Shown: piece after piece, positions 27,004 through 34,976 of the stretch
How the letters are laid out: every line of letters begins with the position of its first letter
Numbering within the stretch: the first letter of the stretch is position 1
From: an uncultured Lachnospiraceae bacterium
GTDB taxonomy: Bacteria; Bacillota; Clostridia; Lachnospirales; Lachnospiraceae
NCBI GenBank assembly: GCA_947586255.1
Contig: CANPXP010000001.1
Coordinates: 1 to 64,000 of the forward strand
DNA: 64,000 nucleotides
Direction: 5' to 3'
Position numbers and translations under genes: made by a program
The notes under the pieces: model-generated
Told to the model about the DNA's origin: nothing
What the model saw: only the letters and a program-made list of their open reading frames with translations
Databases searched by the model: none

Positions 27004-28842
27004 TTACGGTTGCCTGGGACGCAGGCGGTATACCATATAAGTTGTGTCCCCGGCGGTGAAGGTGTCCGCCGTCTCGAGTTCTGCGTCGTATGTGTGGCGG
27101 AAATACATGATCACGGGATGCTCCTCATTGTAAGGCGCTTCCCGCATGACAAAGAAGGTGTGTTCGCTCTCGACAACGTCTTCGGCAAAGTCGGCGACAC
27201 CGTGATTGGCCAGCTTGATCCGGCTGTTGGGATTCAGGATCACTCCCCAGTTTGTGTAGATGAAATTGTTATAAGTATTCAGCGTCATGTCAAAAGGCGA
27301 TTCGCAGTAATTTTCCAATGTTCCGGAGTCATAAGTCCATACGTAGAGGTTGTCCGGGTGGGCGTGGCAGTATGCCTTGAGGTCTTCCCAGGTCTGCCGG
27401 TGTGCGTGGTAGCCGATGTCCACGTTGCTCTTGGTGGCAAAGAGTGACGCGGCGCAGAGGAGGAAGACGGTGGGGAGAAGAAAACGGTATTTTTTGGCCT
27501 GCTCCGCCCGGAGCAGATTGAAGCCCAACAGGATGCCGAAGAGGACGGCGTAATCCACACAGATGAGAGGCTGCAGGATGCGCTTGGGAAACCGGCCCTC
27601 ATACAGCACGTAGACCCAGCTCACCTCGCGGCCGATCAGATAGAAGAGGAAGGCGAGCAGGGCGTTTCGGTTGCGCCGCAGCAGGATGAGCAAAAACGTT
27701 GCCGCCATCAGCGCCAGAGCGAGAAGATTGGCGGGCTGCATACCGTCCTCGTAGAGAAAGGCGACTGCACTCTTGATGACGATATTCCGCAGGCGGATGC
27801 GAAGCGGTGTGCGGCGAAGATAGCAGGCTCTCGCCATGTCGTGCATCTGCTTCCAATCCTCCACGGACATGCCGTAGCCGATATAGGGCGCGCCGTTTCG
27901 GCGGTACATATAAGCTTCTTCCGTAATTCCCAGATCTTCCAGGGTGTCCGCGCACTCTTCGTATTCCGGCCATGTATAGAAATCGCCCACGCGTTCGCGG
28001 TAGTAATTGATCTTGCGAAAGTCGGACCACTCGCCCGGCGCGTATGCGGCCTCGTTCAGACCGTACAGGCAGCCCAGACCCGCGAGGAGAATTAGGGCGA
28101 AGCCGAGCATTTTACGCGCGAGATGTTTATAGCCGGAAAACCGGGCGTTGATCCATTTGGACAGCCAGATCATGCCGGCGACAGGCAGCATGAGATAAAA
28201 AATATTCTGCCGCATGGAATAGGAGATCCACGCAAAGACAAAAGCGGGGGCGCTGCGCCAGAGAAAGCGCCCTGTGGGAAGGTCGGTGTTCGTTGTGGTA
28301 AAACAGAAGATGGCCGCGGCGGCCGCGATTCCCGCGACGGTCGTGTACTGGGCCTCCGTGATCACATTCAGACCGATGATCAGAAAGAGTGTGCTCAGAA
28401 TCAGCAGGGCCGGCTTCCAGGGCGCATTGGGACAGCCGCGCCGTTCCAGGATGCGCATACACCGGCCGTAGACGACATAGAAGCAGGAGATGATCACGCC
28501 GTGGAGAAAGAGTCCGTACCACGGGATGAAATCACACAGCTCATACAGCAGGGCAAGCGTTCGGGACAGCGGGTACAGAAAAAAGAGCACGTGAGCGTCC
28601 GGGTAGCCGAGATATGCGCCGGACAGGGTGCTGTACATACCCCAGTCGTCGTTGATGCCGTCCACGGGTCCGATCCAGAGCAGCTCCACACAGTAGAACA
28701 GGACCGAGAAGACGGAAAAGAAGAGCAGCCGAAAGCCGAAAGGGGACATAGAGATGCCGAAGGCGCGTCTCTTCGGATGGTCAAAGTTCGGGGAAGACGA
28801 TATTTCGGTAACGGGTTGCGCGCCGGAGGAAATGAGCGACAT
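27004..28842 (-). CDS. Polytopic membrane protein, GT-C-like
   Basis: A 612-residue protein with about twelve hydrophobic helices and a C-terminal extracytoplasmic domain of about 130 residues. The first external loop contains GPVDGINDDWGMYSTLSGAY, with several acidic residues where GT-C enzymes keep their catalytic Asp. I do not recognise the family. ATG 28842 is chosen because AAAGGA precedes it by eight bases. A near-consensus promoter drives it alone. It is probably a polyprenyl-phosphate-sugar dependent transferase or a polymerase, by context. Confidence 0.5.
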   Translation of the reverse strand: MSLISSGAQPVTEISSSPNFDHPKRRAFGISMSPFGFRLLFFSVFSVLFYCVELLWIGPVDGINDDWGMYSTLSGAYLGYPDAHVLFFLYPLSRTLALLYELCDFIPWYGLFLHGVIISCFYVVYGRCMRILERRGCPNAPWKPALLILSTLFLIIGLNVITEAQYTTVAGIAAAAAIFCFTTTNTDLPTGRFLWRSAPAFVFAWISYSMRQNIFYLMLPVAGMIWLSKWINARFSGYKHLARKMLGFALILLAGLGCLYGLNEAAYAPGEWSDFRKINYYRERVGDFYTWPEYEECADTLEDLGITEEAYMYRRNGAPYIGYGMSVEDWKQMHDMARACYLRRTPLRIRLRNIVIKSAVAFLYEDGMQPANLLALALMAATFLLILLRRNRNALLAFLFYLIGREVSWVYVLYEGRFPKRILQPLICVDYAVLFGILLGFNLLRAEQAKKYRFLLPTVFLLCAASLFATKSNVDIGYHAHRQTWEDLKAYCHAHPDNLYVWTYDSGTLENYCESPFDMTLNTYNNFIYTNWGVILNPNSRIKLANHGVADFAEDVVESEHTFFVMREAPYNEEHPVIMYFRHTYDAELETADTFTAGDTTYMVYRLRPRQP

Positions 28843-28904
28843 GGGAGGAATCCTTTCTTGACTGATTATAGGAAAACACATAAAACGTATATTTCTGAAT
28901 TTTC

Positions 28905-28933
28905 ATTATATACTATAATAGGTCTGGTTACAA
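28905..28933 (-). promoter_or_regulatory. Sigma-A type promoter
   Basis: Read on the minus strand, TTGTAA (28933-28928) and a perfect TATAAT (28910-28905) are spaced by 17 bases upstream of the membrane-protein gene starting at 28842. Confidence 0.7.
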
Positions 28934-29090
28934 ACAGAAACGGAATGTAATTCTTAAGATTTGCGGAATATTTTTTAAGATCCCGTAAGAAATCTGTTCA
29001 AGCGGTCTGAAAAGTGATATTCTGACAATGAAAAAAGCAATGGTTTCGAGACGGAATAATACATATACGGCAGAAAGGCGGGAGTGAAGG

Positions 29091-30221
29091 ATGGATGGCA
29101 GTCAGCACAACGGGAGAAAGAAAATCAGCGGCAATGTGATTCTCCTGACGGTTCTGATCGGTTTCTGTATTCTGGCGATCATCGAGATCGCATACGGACA
29201 GGCGCAGATTAGGATGGAGAGAGAGAGACTGGCGCTTCAGGAGGCTAATAATCAGGCGGTGCAGGAGCTCAGAGAGGAGTGGGACGGCCTGAAGGGAGAG
29301 CCGGAAGGCGGCGCGGAATCCGCCAAGAGAACGGGCGGAGAGCAGAGCGGCGGCACAGTGACAGAAGTAGAAAAAATGTTGCTCAATACGAGAAGTGAGA
29401 GCGATGCGGACGCCGCGGATGCGCCTTCCGCTATATCGGAAAACAGCAGCGAGGATGAGGGCGACTACGCCATGCAGATCGTCTTTATGGGAGACAGTAT
29501 CCTGGACAACAATCGCGAGCAGGCCGGCGTGGCCTCACTGATCGGTGACGCGTGCAATGCCAGAGTGTACAATATGGCGATAGGCGGCACAACGGCGGCG
29601 GTTCCGTACGATGAGCCCAGAGGATTTGACGATTGGGAGTCTCTGGGGCTTATGGGGATAGTCAATGCCATTGTGGGAAATATCGACGCATCGCTTTTTG
29701 ACGGATACCAGGCGGGAGAAATCCTGAAGAGCTGCGATTTCTATAAGACGGACTACTTTATCATCGAGTACGGCATCAACGACTGTATGAGCGGCAAGAT
29801 ACCCCAGAGCAAGTATATGGCGGACGGCACCGTGGCGGATATCGCGGATATCGCCACGTACGCGGGAGCGCTGGAATCCGCGACGACTCTGCTGCGAAGC
29901 CATTTCCCGGATGCGAAGATTATCATAGTATCGCCGCATTATTGTCAGTTCTTTGAGGATGACAAATATATGGGAGACAGTTACAGCCTCAATTACGGTT
30001 ACGGGACGCTGGTAGAGTTTTTCCGCGTTTCCGCATATGTGGCGGATCAGCACAGAGAGGATGATGTTATGTTCTTCAACGCGATGGATGAGACCGGTAT
30101 CGACGCCTACACGGCGGAGGAGTATCTGGAGGACGGCATACACCTGTCGGAACAGGGCAGGCGGCTGTATGCGGAATGTCTGTCCAGGAGGATCCGGGCG
30201 GATTTCTATCCGGAGGAGTGA
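29091..30221 (+). CDS. Membrane-anchored SGNH/GDSL hydrolase
   Basis: A 376-residue protein with an N-terminal anchor helix (VILLTVLIGFCILAIIEIAY, about residues 14-35). A charged coiled-coil-like stalk follows, then an SGNH domain from about residue 125. All four blocks are visible: FMGDSILDN, the glycine block after it, EYGINDCMSG, and LEDGIHLSEQG with the Asp-His pair. It should act outside the cell on esterified glycans, either removing or transferring O-acyl groups. The ribosome site GGAGTGAAGG is strong. It is monocistronic, with a good intrinsic terminator 25 bases after the stop. Confidence 0.87.
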   Translation: MDGSQHNGRKKISGNVILLTVLIGFCILAIIEIAYGQAQIRMERERLALQEANNQAVQELREEWDGLKGEPEGGAESAKRTGGEQSGGTVTEVEKMLLNTRSESDADAADAPSAISENSSEDEGDYAMQIVFMGDSILDNNREQAGVASLIGDACNARVYNMAIGGTTAAVPYDEPRGFDDWESLGLMGIVNAIVGNIDASLFDGYQAGEILKSCDFYKTDYFIIEYGINDCMSGKIPQSKYMADGTVADIADIATYAGALESATTLLRSHFPDAKIIIVSPHYCQFFEDDKYMGDSYSLNYGYGTLVEFFRVSAYVADQHREDDVMFFNAMDETGIDAYTAEEYLEDGIHLSEQGRRLYAECLSRRIRADFYPEE

Positions 30222-30246
30222 CACGCGGTGCATGGAGAACGGCACA

Positions 30247-30278
30247 GGGCTTACCAGTTGCGGTAGGCCCTTTTTGTT
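30247..30278 (+). terminator. Rho-independent terminator
   Basis: GGGCTTACC and GGTAGGCCC form a nine-pair stem (one G-U) with a six-base loop, followed directly by TTTTTGTT. It ends the SGNH gene transcript. Confidence 0.85.
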
Positions 30279-30306
30279 GCAGTACACTGCATGAATGTGA
30301 TAAGAT
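30277..30306 (+). promoter_or_regulatory. Promoter for the FkbH-like gene
   Basis: TTGCAG (30277-30282) and TAAGAT (30301-30306) are separated by 18 bases, immediately after the terminator hairpin and 24 bases before the ATG at 30330. Confidence 0.5.
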
Positions 30307-30329
30307 AGAGTTCGATAAGGGGGCTTTTC

Positions 30330-32117
30330 ATGAAAGAGTTGGAATATCCTTTTGACAGCGAATATATTCTCAAGAAATCCAAAAAAATCAGGCGACAGCT
30401 TCTGGAGGAGAGATCGGAGTTCCTGCACAGAAAAATCGCTGTCCTGGGCGGCAGCACGACGCACGACATCGTGAGGGTGCTGGAACTTTTCCTGCTGAAT
30501 CAGGGAATACAGCCGGAGTTCTATGAGTCGGAGTATGCGCAGTACTGGCAGGATGTGATGTTTGACAATCCGCAGCTGACCGGGTTCGCGCCGGATCTGA
30601 TTTATATTCATACGTCGAACCGCAATGTTGTGAAGTATCCGTCGGCCGCAAGCAGCGAAGCCGAGATCGACGCCATGCTGGAGGAGCAGTATGGGCATTT
30701 TGCGGCCATGTGGGATAAGATAGCGGACAGGTATCACTGCCCTGTGATCCAGAACAATTTTGAATATCCCTTTTACAGGGTTCTGGGCAATCGGGAGGCG
30801 GTGCTTCCGCAGGGGCGCATCAGTTTTTTGAACAGACTGAACGGGATGTTTTATCAGTATGCGAGAGAGCACGAGGACTTCTATATCAACGACATCAACT
30901 ATATATCCGCGGCGTACGGTCTGGACCGCTGGGCTGACCCGTTCTACTGGCATATGTACAAATATGCCATGTGTATGCAGGCCGTACCGGAATTCGCCTA
31001 CAATCTGTCCAACATTGTGAAGGCTGTGTTCGGCAAAAATAAGAAAGCGCTTGTCCTTGATCTGGACAACACGCTTTGGGGCGGCGTTGTGGGAGACGAC
31101 GGCGTGGAGAACCTGGAGATCGGGCAGGAGACGTCTATGGGGCAGGTCTACTCGGAATTTCAGGGATATCTGAAGGCGCAGAAGGATATCGGGGTCATGC
31201 TCAATGTCAACTCCAAGAACGAGTATGACAATGCAGTCGCAGGGCTGCAGCATCCTGACGGTCTGTTGCGTCCGGACGACTTCCTGGTGATCAAGGCGAA
31301 CTGGGAGCCCAAGAGCGGCAATATGGCGGCGATCGCGCAGGAGCTGAACATCCTGCCGGAGAGCCTTGTGTTTGTGGACGACAATCCCGCGGAGCGCGAT
31401 ATCGTGAGTGTGCAGATGCCGGAGGTGGCCGTGCCGGATATCGGGACGCCGGAGCAGTATATTCGCGTGCTGGATCACGCGGGCTTCTTCGAGGTGACAA
31501 ATCTGTCGGAGGACGACCGCAGGCGCAGTGAGATGTATCGGGCGAATATCGAGCGCGCAAGGCAGCAGCAGAGTTTTGGGGACTACCAGGAATATCTGCG
31601 ATCGCTTGAGATGCGGGGTACAATCAGGGCCTTTGAACCCATCTGCATGGCGAGAATCGCGCAGCTTACCAACAAGAGCAATCAGTTCAATCTGACGACG
31701 AGAAGGTATACGCAGAGTGATATTGAGAGGTTTGCCGCGAGTGAGGAATATATCACAAGATACGGCAGGCTGGAGGACAAGTTCGGCGATAACGGGGTGG
31801 TCTCCGTCGTGATCGGCAGAAAGGATGAGGCGGCGTCAGCGCTGCACCTGGAGCTGTGGCTGATGAGTTGTCGCGTGTTGAAACGCGATATGGAATACGC
31901 TATGCTGGACGGGATGGTGCGCGCGTGCCGCGCGTGCGGCTTAAAAACGCTGTTCGGCTACTATTATCCCACCGCGAAGAACGCTATGGTGAAGGAGTTC
32001 TACGGAGAGATGGGTTTCGTGAAGACACAGGAGGCGGCGGACGGCAGCACCACATGGCGTTTTGATATTCCGGACGACTATGCGGACAGGAATACGGTGA
32101 TCGCTGTGAACGCATAG
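30330..32117 (+). CDS. FkbH-like HAD-IIIC protein (acyl-ACP loading enzyme)
   Basis: A 595-residue protein with the FkbH architecture. The N-terminal SGNH-like domain contains LGGSTTHDI and DLIYIHTSNRN. The central HAD-IIIC domain has the nucleophile motif ALVLDLDNTLWGG (about residue 240), NSKNEYDNA and FVDDNPAERDIV. A C-terminal GNAT-like region follows. Known FkbH proteins take 1,3-bisphosphoglycerate, dephosphorylate it and load a glyceryl group on an acyl carrier protein. A free-standing ACP gene follows after 54 bases. A strong AAGGGGG site precedes the ATG. No polyketide synthase is present, so the product probably serves glycan acylation; this last point is inference. Confidence 0.9.
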   Translation: MKELEYPFDSEYILKKSKKIRRQLLEERSEFLHRKIAVLGGSTTHDIVRVLELFLLNQGIQPEFYESEYAQYWQDVMFDNPQLTGFAPDLIYIHTSNRNVVKYPSAASSEAEIDAMLEEQYGHFAAMWDKIADRYHCPVIQNNFEYPFYRVLGNREAVLPQGRISFLNRLNGMFYQYAREHEDFYINDINYISAAYGLDRWADPFYWHMYKYAMCMQAVPEFAYNLSNIVKAVFGKNKKALVLDLDNTLWGGVVGDDGVENLEIGQETSMGQVYSEFQGYLKAQKDIGVMLNVNSKNEYDNAVAGLQHPDGLLRPDDFLVIKANWEPKSGNMAAIAQELNILPESLVFVDDNPAERDIVSVQMPEVAVPDIGTPEQYIRVLDHAGFFEVTNLSEDDRRRSEMYRANIERARQQQSFGDYQEYLRSLEMRGTIRAFEPICMARIAQLTNKSNQFNLTTRRYTQSDIERFAASEEYITRYGRLEDKFGDNGVVSVVIGRKDEAASALHLELWLMSCRVLKRDMEYAMLDGMVRACRACGLKTLFGYYYPTAKNAMVKEFYGEMGFVKTQEAADGSTTWRFDIPDDYADRNTVIAVNA

Positions 32118-32118
32118 G

Positions 32119-32147
32119 TTGCCAAAACGCGCAAAAACCTTTATAGT
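32119..32147 (+). promoter_or_regulatory. Promoter for the acyl carrier protein gene
   Basis: TTGCCA (32119-32124) and TATAGT (32142-32147) are separated by 17 bases, directly after the fkbH-like stop. The ACP and the following membrane protein could thus be made in excess of the FkbH-like enzyme. Confidence 0.55.
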
Positions 32148-32171
32148 AATACAGAGAATGGAGATGAGCGA

Positions 32172-32417
32172 ATGAGCAGGGAAGAGGTATTTGCAAGATT
32201 GAACGATGTGTTCCGCGATGTGTTCGACGATGACGGCATCACGGTGACGGACGCTACCACGGCGGACGATATCGAGGAGTGGGATTCTCTGGAGCACATC
32301 AATCTGTTGGCGGCGGTGGAGCAGGAGTTCGGCATGAAATTCAACATGGGACAGGTCGTCTCTATGAAGAATGTGGGCGAGATGGCGGATATCATCATCG
32401 CGCAGCTAGGCGCTTAG
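32172..32417 (+). CDS. Acyl carrier protein
   Basis: An 81-residue carrier protein with the phosphopantetheine attachment serine in EEWDSLEHINLL (Ser about 39). It has the four-helix acidic composition of the family. A glycine-free, acidic loop precedes the DSL motif, as in FkbH-partnered carriers rather than fatty-acid AcpP. It lies between the FkbH-like gene and a large membrane protein. It would carry the three-carbon acyl group as a thioester in the cytoplasm and present it to a ketosynthase-free acceptor such as an MBOAT protein. A phosphopantetheinyl transferase would have to be supplied from elsewhere. Confidence 0.92.
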   Translation: MSREEVFARLNDVFRDVFDDDGITVTDATTADDIEEWDSLEHINLLAAVEQEFGMKFNMGQVVSMKNVGEMADIIIAQLGA

Positions 32418-32437
32418 GACGCATGTGGAGGTGCGCG

Positions 32438-33970
32438 ATGCCGAGGCGGATATGGCGGAAATTCCATGACGGCCTGGAGGGGCTTGAAGGCAAAAAAGAG
32501 TGTGCGGCGATCTGGCTTTTTTCGGCGGTTCTGGTGTTCGGCGTGCTGTTGCTGACAGGGACGGTCACGTCCGGCTATCATCTGGTGGACGACTGGGAAT
32601 ACGCCAAGTATGTGGATCTGATGTCGCCCGGGCGGAGCCGCTTCTGGGACTGCATGAGGGATACGCTGGCTTTTGACCTGACGGTGCGGTTCAGACCCCT
32701 GTATTATATCCTCCGCGTCTGCACCGCGGCGGTCTTCGGGGTGAATCTGACGGCCATGTCGGTGTTGAAGGGGATGGAGATTGTGGCTGCGCTGGCGGCG
32801 CTCTACTACTGTGCCAGGCACATGCGCTGCAGTGTTCTGTACTCCCTGCTGTTTTCCCTGACGGTTATGGTGGGATACCAGTCGGCTGTCTGGTGGAAGC
32901 TGGGCCCGCAGGAATCCTTTGGCATGGTGCTTTTTGCGACGGGTTTTTATCTGCTCCTGACATGGCTGGAGGGCGGAAGTAAGTGGCGTGCGGTCGGCTC
33001 CGTGTGCATGTTTTTTCTCATGTCGGTCTACAAGGAATCCTTTATTCTGCTCCTGCCGTTTGTGATGCTCTATGTACTGTATGAACAGCTGCGGGGGTCC
33101 CGGCTTACGGTCAGGGCGGTGTGGGCGGCTGTGCGGGCGAAAATCGGTTATCTGTTCGTTGTCGGACTGATTTTTCTGACGGAGATGTTTCTGTTGGTCT
33201 TCGTGATCGGGACGAACAATTACGAGTATATCGGGCTGGATGGCGGCATGACTTATGAGCAGTACAGGACGGTCTGGCTGAATGCGCTGGGAACGGACCT
33301 GAAATGGTATTTCCGTTTCGGCGTGATCTGCGGCATGATTCTGCTGACCTGGTGGGAACAGCTGCGGCGGCATCTCTGGGAGATAGCGCTGACGGCCATA
33401 CTTCTGCTCCCTCAGATCGTCACCTACAGCAAGACCGGTATCACAGAGCGCTATATTCTGCCGACTTCGTTCGGGATCGCCTTTTTCCTGATTGTCGTCG
33501 GCTGTCACTTGAAGAGCTTTGGCGGAAAGCGAAAAGCGGTTTATATACTGTGCCTGCTTTTGATGCTGGCGGCGCACACCCGCGTTATGTTCAGGGAGGC
33601 GGATTATTTCGCCTACCGGGGCAACAGTGTCCAGACCATGCTGGATACGACGCTGGCTTACACGAGAGAGCATTCCGACGCAAAGGTGCTGTCCTGTCTG
33701 GGGCCGAACGTGGAGGGCAACCGGACGATGTACTACTGGCTGCGGATTCACGGGTATGACGATGTATTTTACTGGGATGAGGACAGGCTTCTGATCTCCA
33801 AGTGGTTCGGGGAGCATGAGGATGACGAGGATGTGCTGGAGCACATGGATGTGGTCGTCATGTACAACAGAGAGGACAGACACTGGTGTTATGACCCGAG
33901 TCTGGATTTGTCGGAGTTTGAGGAGCGCAAATGCGGCACGCTGACCATGTATTTCAGAAAAAATGTCTGA
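32438..33970 (+). CDS. Polytopic membrane protein, unknown function
   Basis: A 510-residue protein with about eleven helices. The first external loop reads GYHLVDDWEYAKYVDLM, an acidic pattern shared in style with the other GT-C-like proteins here. The last 110 residues form a soluble extracytoplasmic tail. The tracked start at 32279 is inside the ACP gene. GTG- and ATG-rich sequence follows, and ATG 32438 has a perfect GGAGGTG site. It lies 20 bases after the ACP stop and should be cotranscribed with it. I cannot name the family with certainty; transferase or polymerase activity is inferred. Confidence 0.5.
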   Translation: MPRRIWRKFHDGLEGLEGKKECAAIWLFSAVLVFGVLLLTGTVTSGYHLVDDWEYAKYVDLMSPGRSRFWDCMRDTLAFDLTVRFRPLYYILRVCTAAVFGVNLTAMSVLKGMEIVAALAALYYCARHMRCSVLYSLLFSLTVMVGYQSAVWWKLGPQESFGMVLFATGFYLLLTWLEGGSKWRAVGSVCMFFLMSVYKESFILLLPFVMLYVLYEQLRGSRLTVRAVWAAVRAKIGYLFVVGLIFLTEMFLLVFVIGTNNYEYIGLDGGMTYEQYRTVWLNALGTDLKWYFRFGVICGMILLTWWEQLRRHLWEIALTAILLLPQIVTYSKTGITERYILPTSFGIAFFLIVVGCHLKSFGGKRKAVYILCLLLMLAAHTRVMFREADYFAYRGNSVQTMLDTTLAYTREHSDAKVLSCLGPNVEGNRTMYYWLRIHGYDDVFYWDEDRLLISKWFGEHEDDEDVLEHMDVVVMYNREDRHWCYDPSLDLSEFEERKCGTLTMYFRKNV

Positions 33971-33995
33971 GCGGGCGACCGCCCGGCGCTTAGAC
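33965..33995. terminator. Inverted repeat containing both convergent stop codons
   Basis: GTCTGAGCG (33965-33973) and CGCTTAGAC (33987-33995) pair with one mismatch around a GC-rich centre that can form a further small stem. The TGA of the membrane-protein gene is in the left arm and the stop of the VOC gene (TAA on the minus strand) is in the right arm. No T-run follows. Confidence 0.5.
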
Positions 33996-34391
33996 GGGGC
34001 GGATCAGCTCGATCATGCCAAGTGACGCGTGTGTCATAAAAACGACCTCACAGCTATCCAGAGCCGGCGCCGGTGTCGGCGTATCGATCGGCAGGAAACC
34101 TTCTTCGCGCAGCGCCGCAAAGTCGCTGTCGAAGTCGGCGGTCTCGTAGCAGATGTGGTACGGGCAGTTTTTGTATTTTTTCAGGAGTCCGTATACGACG
34201 GAAGTCTCCGAATAGGGGGAGATCAGTTCGATGCGGTAACCGTCCTTGCGTACAAAGCAGATATCCGCAAGGCGGATTTCGTCCCGGACGGTGTCACGGT
34301 CGATCTCATAGCCGAGCGCCTCGAAGGTGCGAAGGGCTGGCTCCAGTTTTTTGACGAGATAACCGATGTGATGTACCTTGAGTGTGGTCAT
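33990..34391 (-). CDS. VOC (glyoxalase-fold) protein
   Basis: A 133-residue vicinal-oxygen-chelate protein with two beta-alpha-beta-beta-beta modules. They start at VHHIGYLVKKLEPALRTFEALG and YHICYETADFDSDFAALREEGF. Metal ligands His (HHIG), Glu (IELISP), His (YHIC) and Glu (IELIRP) are all in place. The overall pattern resembles methylmalonyl-CoA epimerase-like proteins. It has its own near-consensus promoter and faces the FkbH-ACP operon. VOC proteins beside FkbH-like genes may epimerise or otherwise process the carrier-bound or CoA-bound acid; this role is inferred from context. Confidence 0.85.
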   Translation of the reverse strand: MTTLKVHHIGYLVKKLEPALRTFEALGYEIDRDTVRDEIRLADICFVRKDGYRIELISPYSETSVVYGLLKKYKNCPYHICYETADFDSDFAALREEGFLPIDTPTPAPALDSCEVVFMTHASLGMIELIRPV

Positions 34392-34429
34392 AGATCTATC
34401 CTTTCCGACCGCGGGTGCGCGTCAAGTTT

Positions 34430-34458
34430 ATTATAGCGGGTGTGCGCGGATTTGTAAA
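34430..34458 (-). promoter_or_regulatory. Sigma-A type promoter for the VOC gene
   Basis: On the minus strand, TTTACA (34458-34453) and TATAAT (34435-34430) are 17 bases apart, about 40 bases before the ATG at 34391. Confidence 0.7.
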
Positions 34459-34508
34459 CGCCGCAGGATCCAGAGCCGGCGCTGCGGCCGGAAATAAGGG
34501 AGCGTGTT

Positions 34509-34973
34509 ATGAGAAAGATCAAAGAGCTGTATGCGCAGTATAAGGATTTTATCATGGAAGTGTTTCACTTCGGCATTGTCGGCGTCGCCAATACCCTGAT
34601 GGGGCTGGCGATCATGGAGGTGCTGTACAATCTGATTCACATGAATTACTGGCTGTCCAGCGGGCTCTCCTACTTTGTCGGCAGCGTCTTCTCCTACCAT
34701 GCCAACGGGAAGCTGACTTTCAAGGTGGAGCAAAAGGACAAGTGGCTGCCGTGGCGGTTTGCGATTAACATCATCGTCTGTTATCTTGTGGCCTTCGGCG
34801 TGGCGCAGCCCCTCGTGCGACATGTGCTGGCGGCGCAGTCCGAGGTGATTGTGGACAACGTGGCGATGATCCTAGGCATGGGACTCTTTATCGTCATGAA
34901 TTTTTTCGGACAGAAACTGCTGGTATTTCGCAAGCGGGATTTTGGCCGTCGGGCGTCGGAGCGGAAGGAGTAG
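34509..34973 (+). CDS. GtrA-like lipid-linked sugar flippase
   Basis: A 154-residue protein with four membrane helices. It shows the family signature FGIVGVANTLMGLAI at the first helix and YFVGSVFSYHANGKLTFK after the second. GtrA proteins are thought to move polyprenyl-phosphate sugars across the membrane for use by an outside transferase. GtrB-like enzymes are encoded at 18213 and 26064, and the next gene (three bases away) is a large membrane protein that could be the transferase. The ATG at 34509 is preceded by AAGGGAGCG. Confidence 0.88.
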   Translation: MRKIKELYAQYKDFIMEVFHFGIVGVANTLMGLAIMEVLYNLIHMNYWLSSGLSYFVGSVFSYHANGKLTFKVEQKDKWLPWRFAINIIVCYLVAFGVAQPLVRHVLAAQSEVIVDNVAMILGMGLFIVMNFFGQKLLVFRKRDFGRRASERKE

Positions 34974-34976
34974 ACA

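Noticed and set aside
26985-27010. Possible hairpin between the convergent stops of the GT2 and membrane-protein genes
   Set aside because: Only five base pairs (AACCG/CGGTT) with a large loop, which is not above chance.
29535-31478. A 647-codon minus-strand ORF opposite the SGNH and FkbH-like genes
   Set aside because: It spans a strong plus-strand terminator and promoter and two clear enzymes, and no coherent domain is visible.
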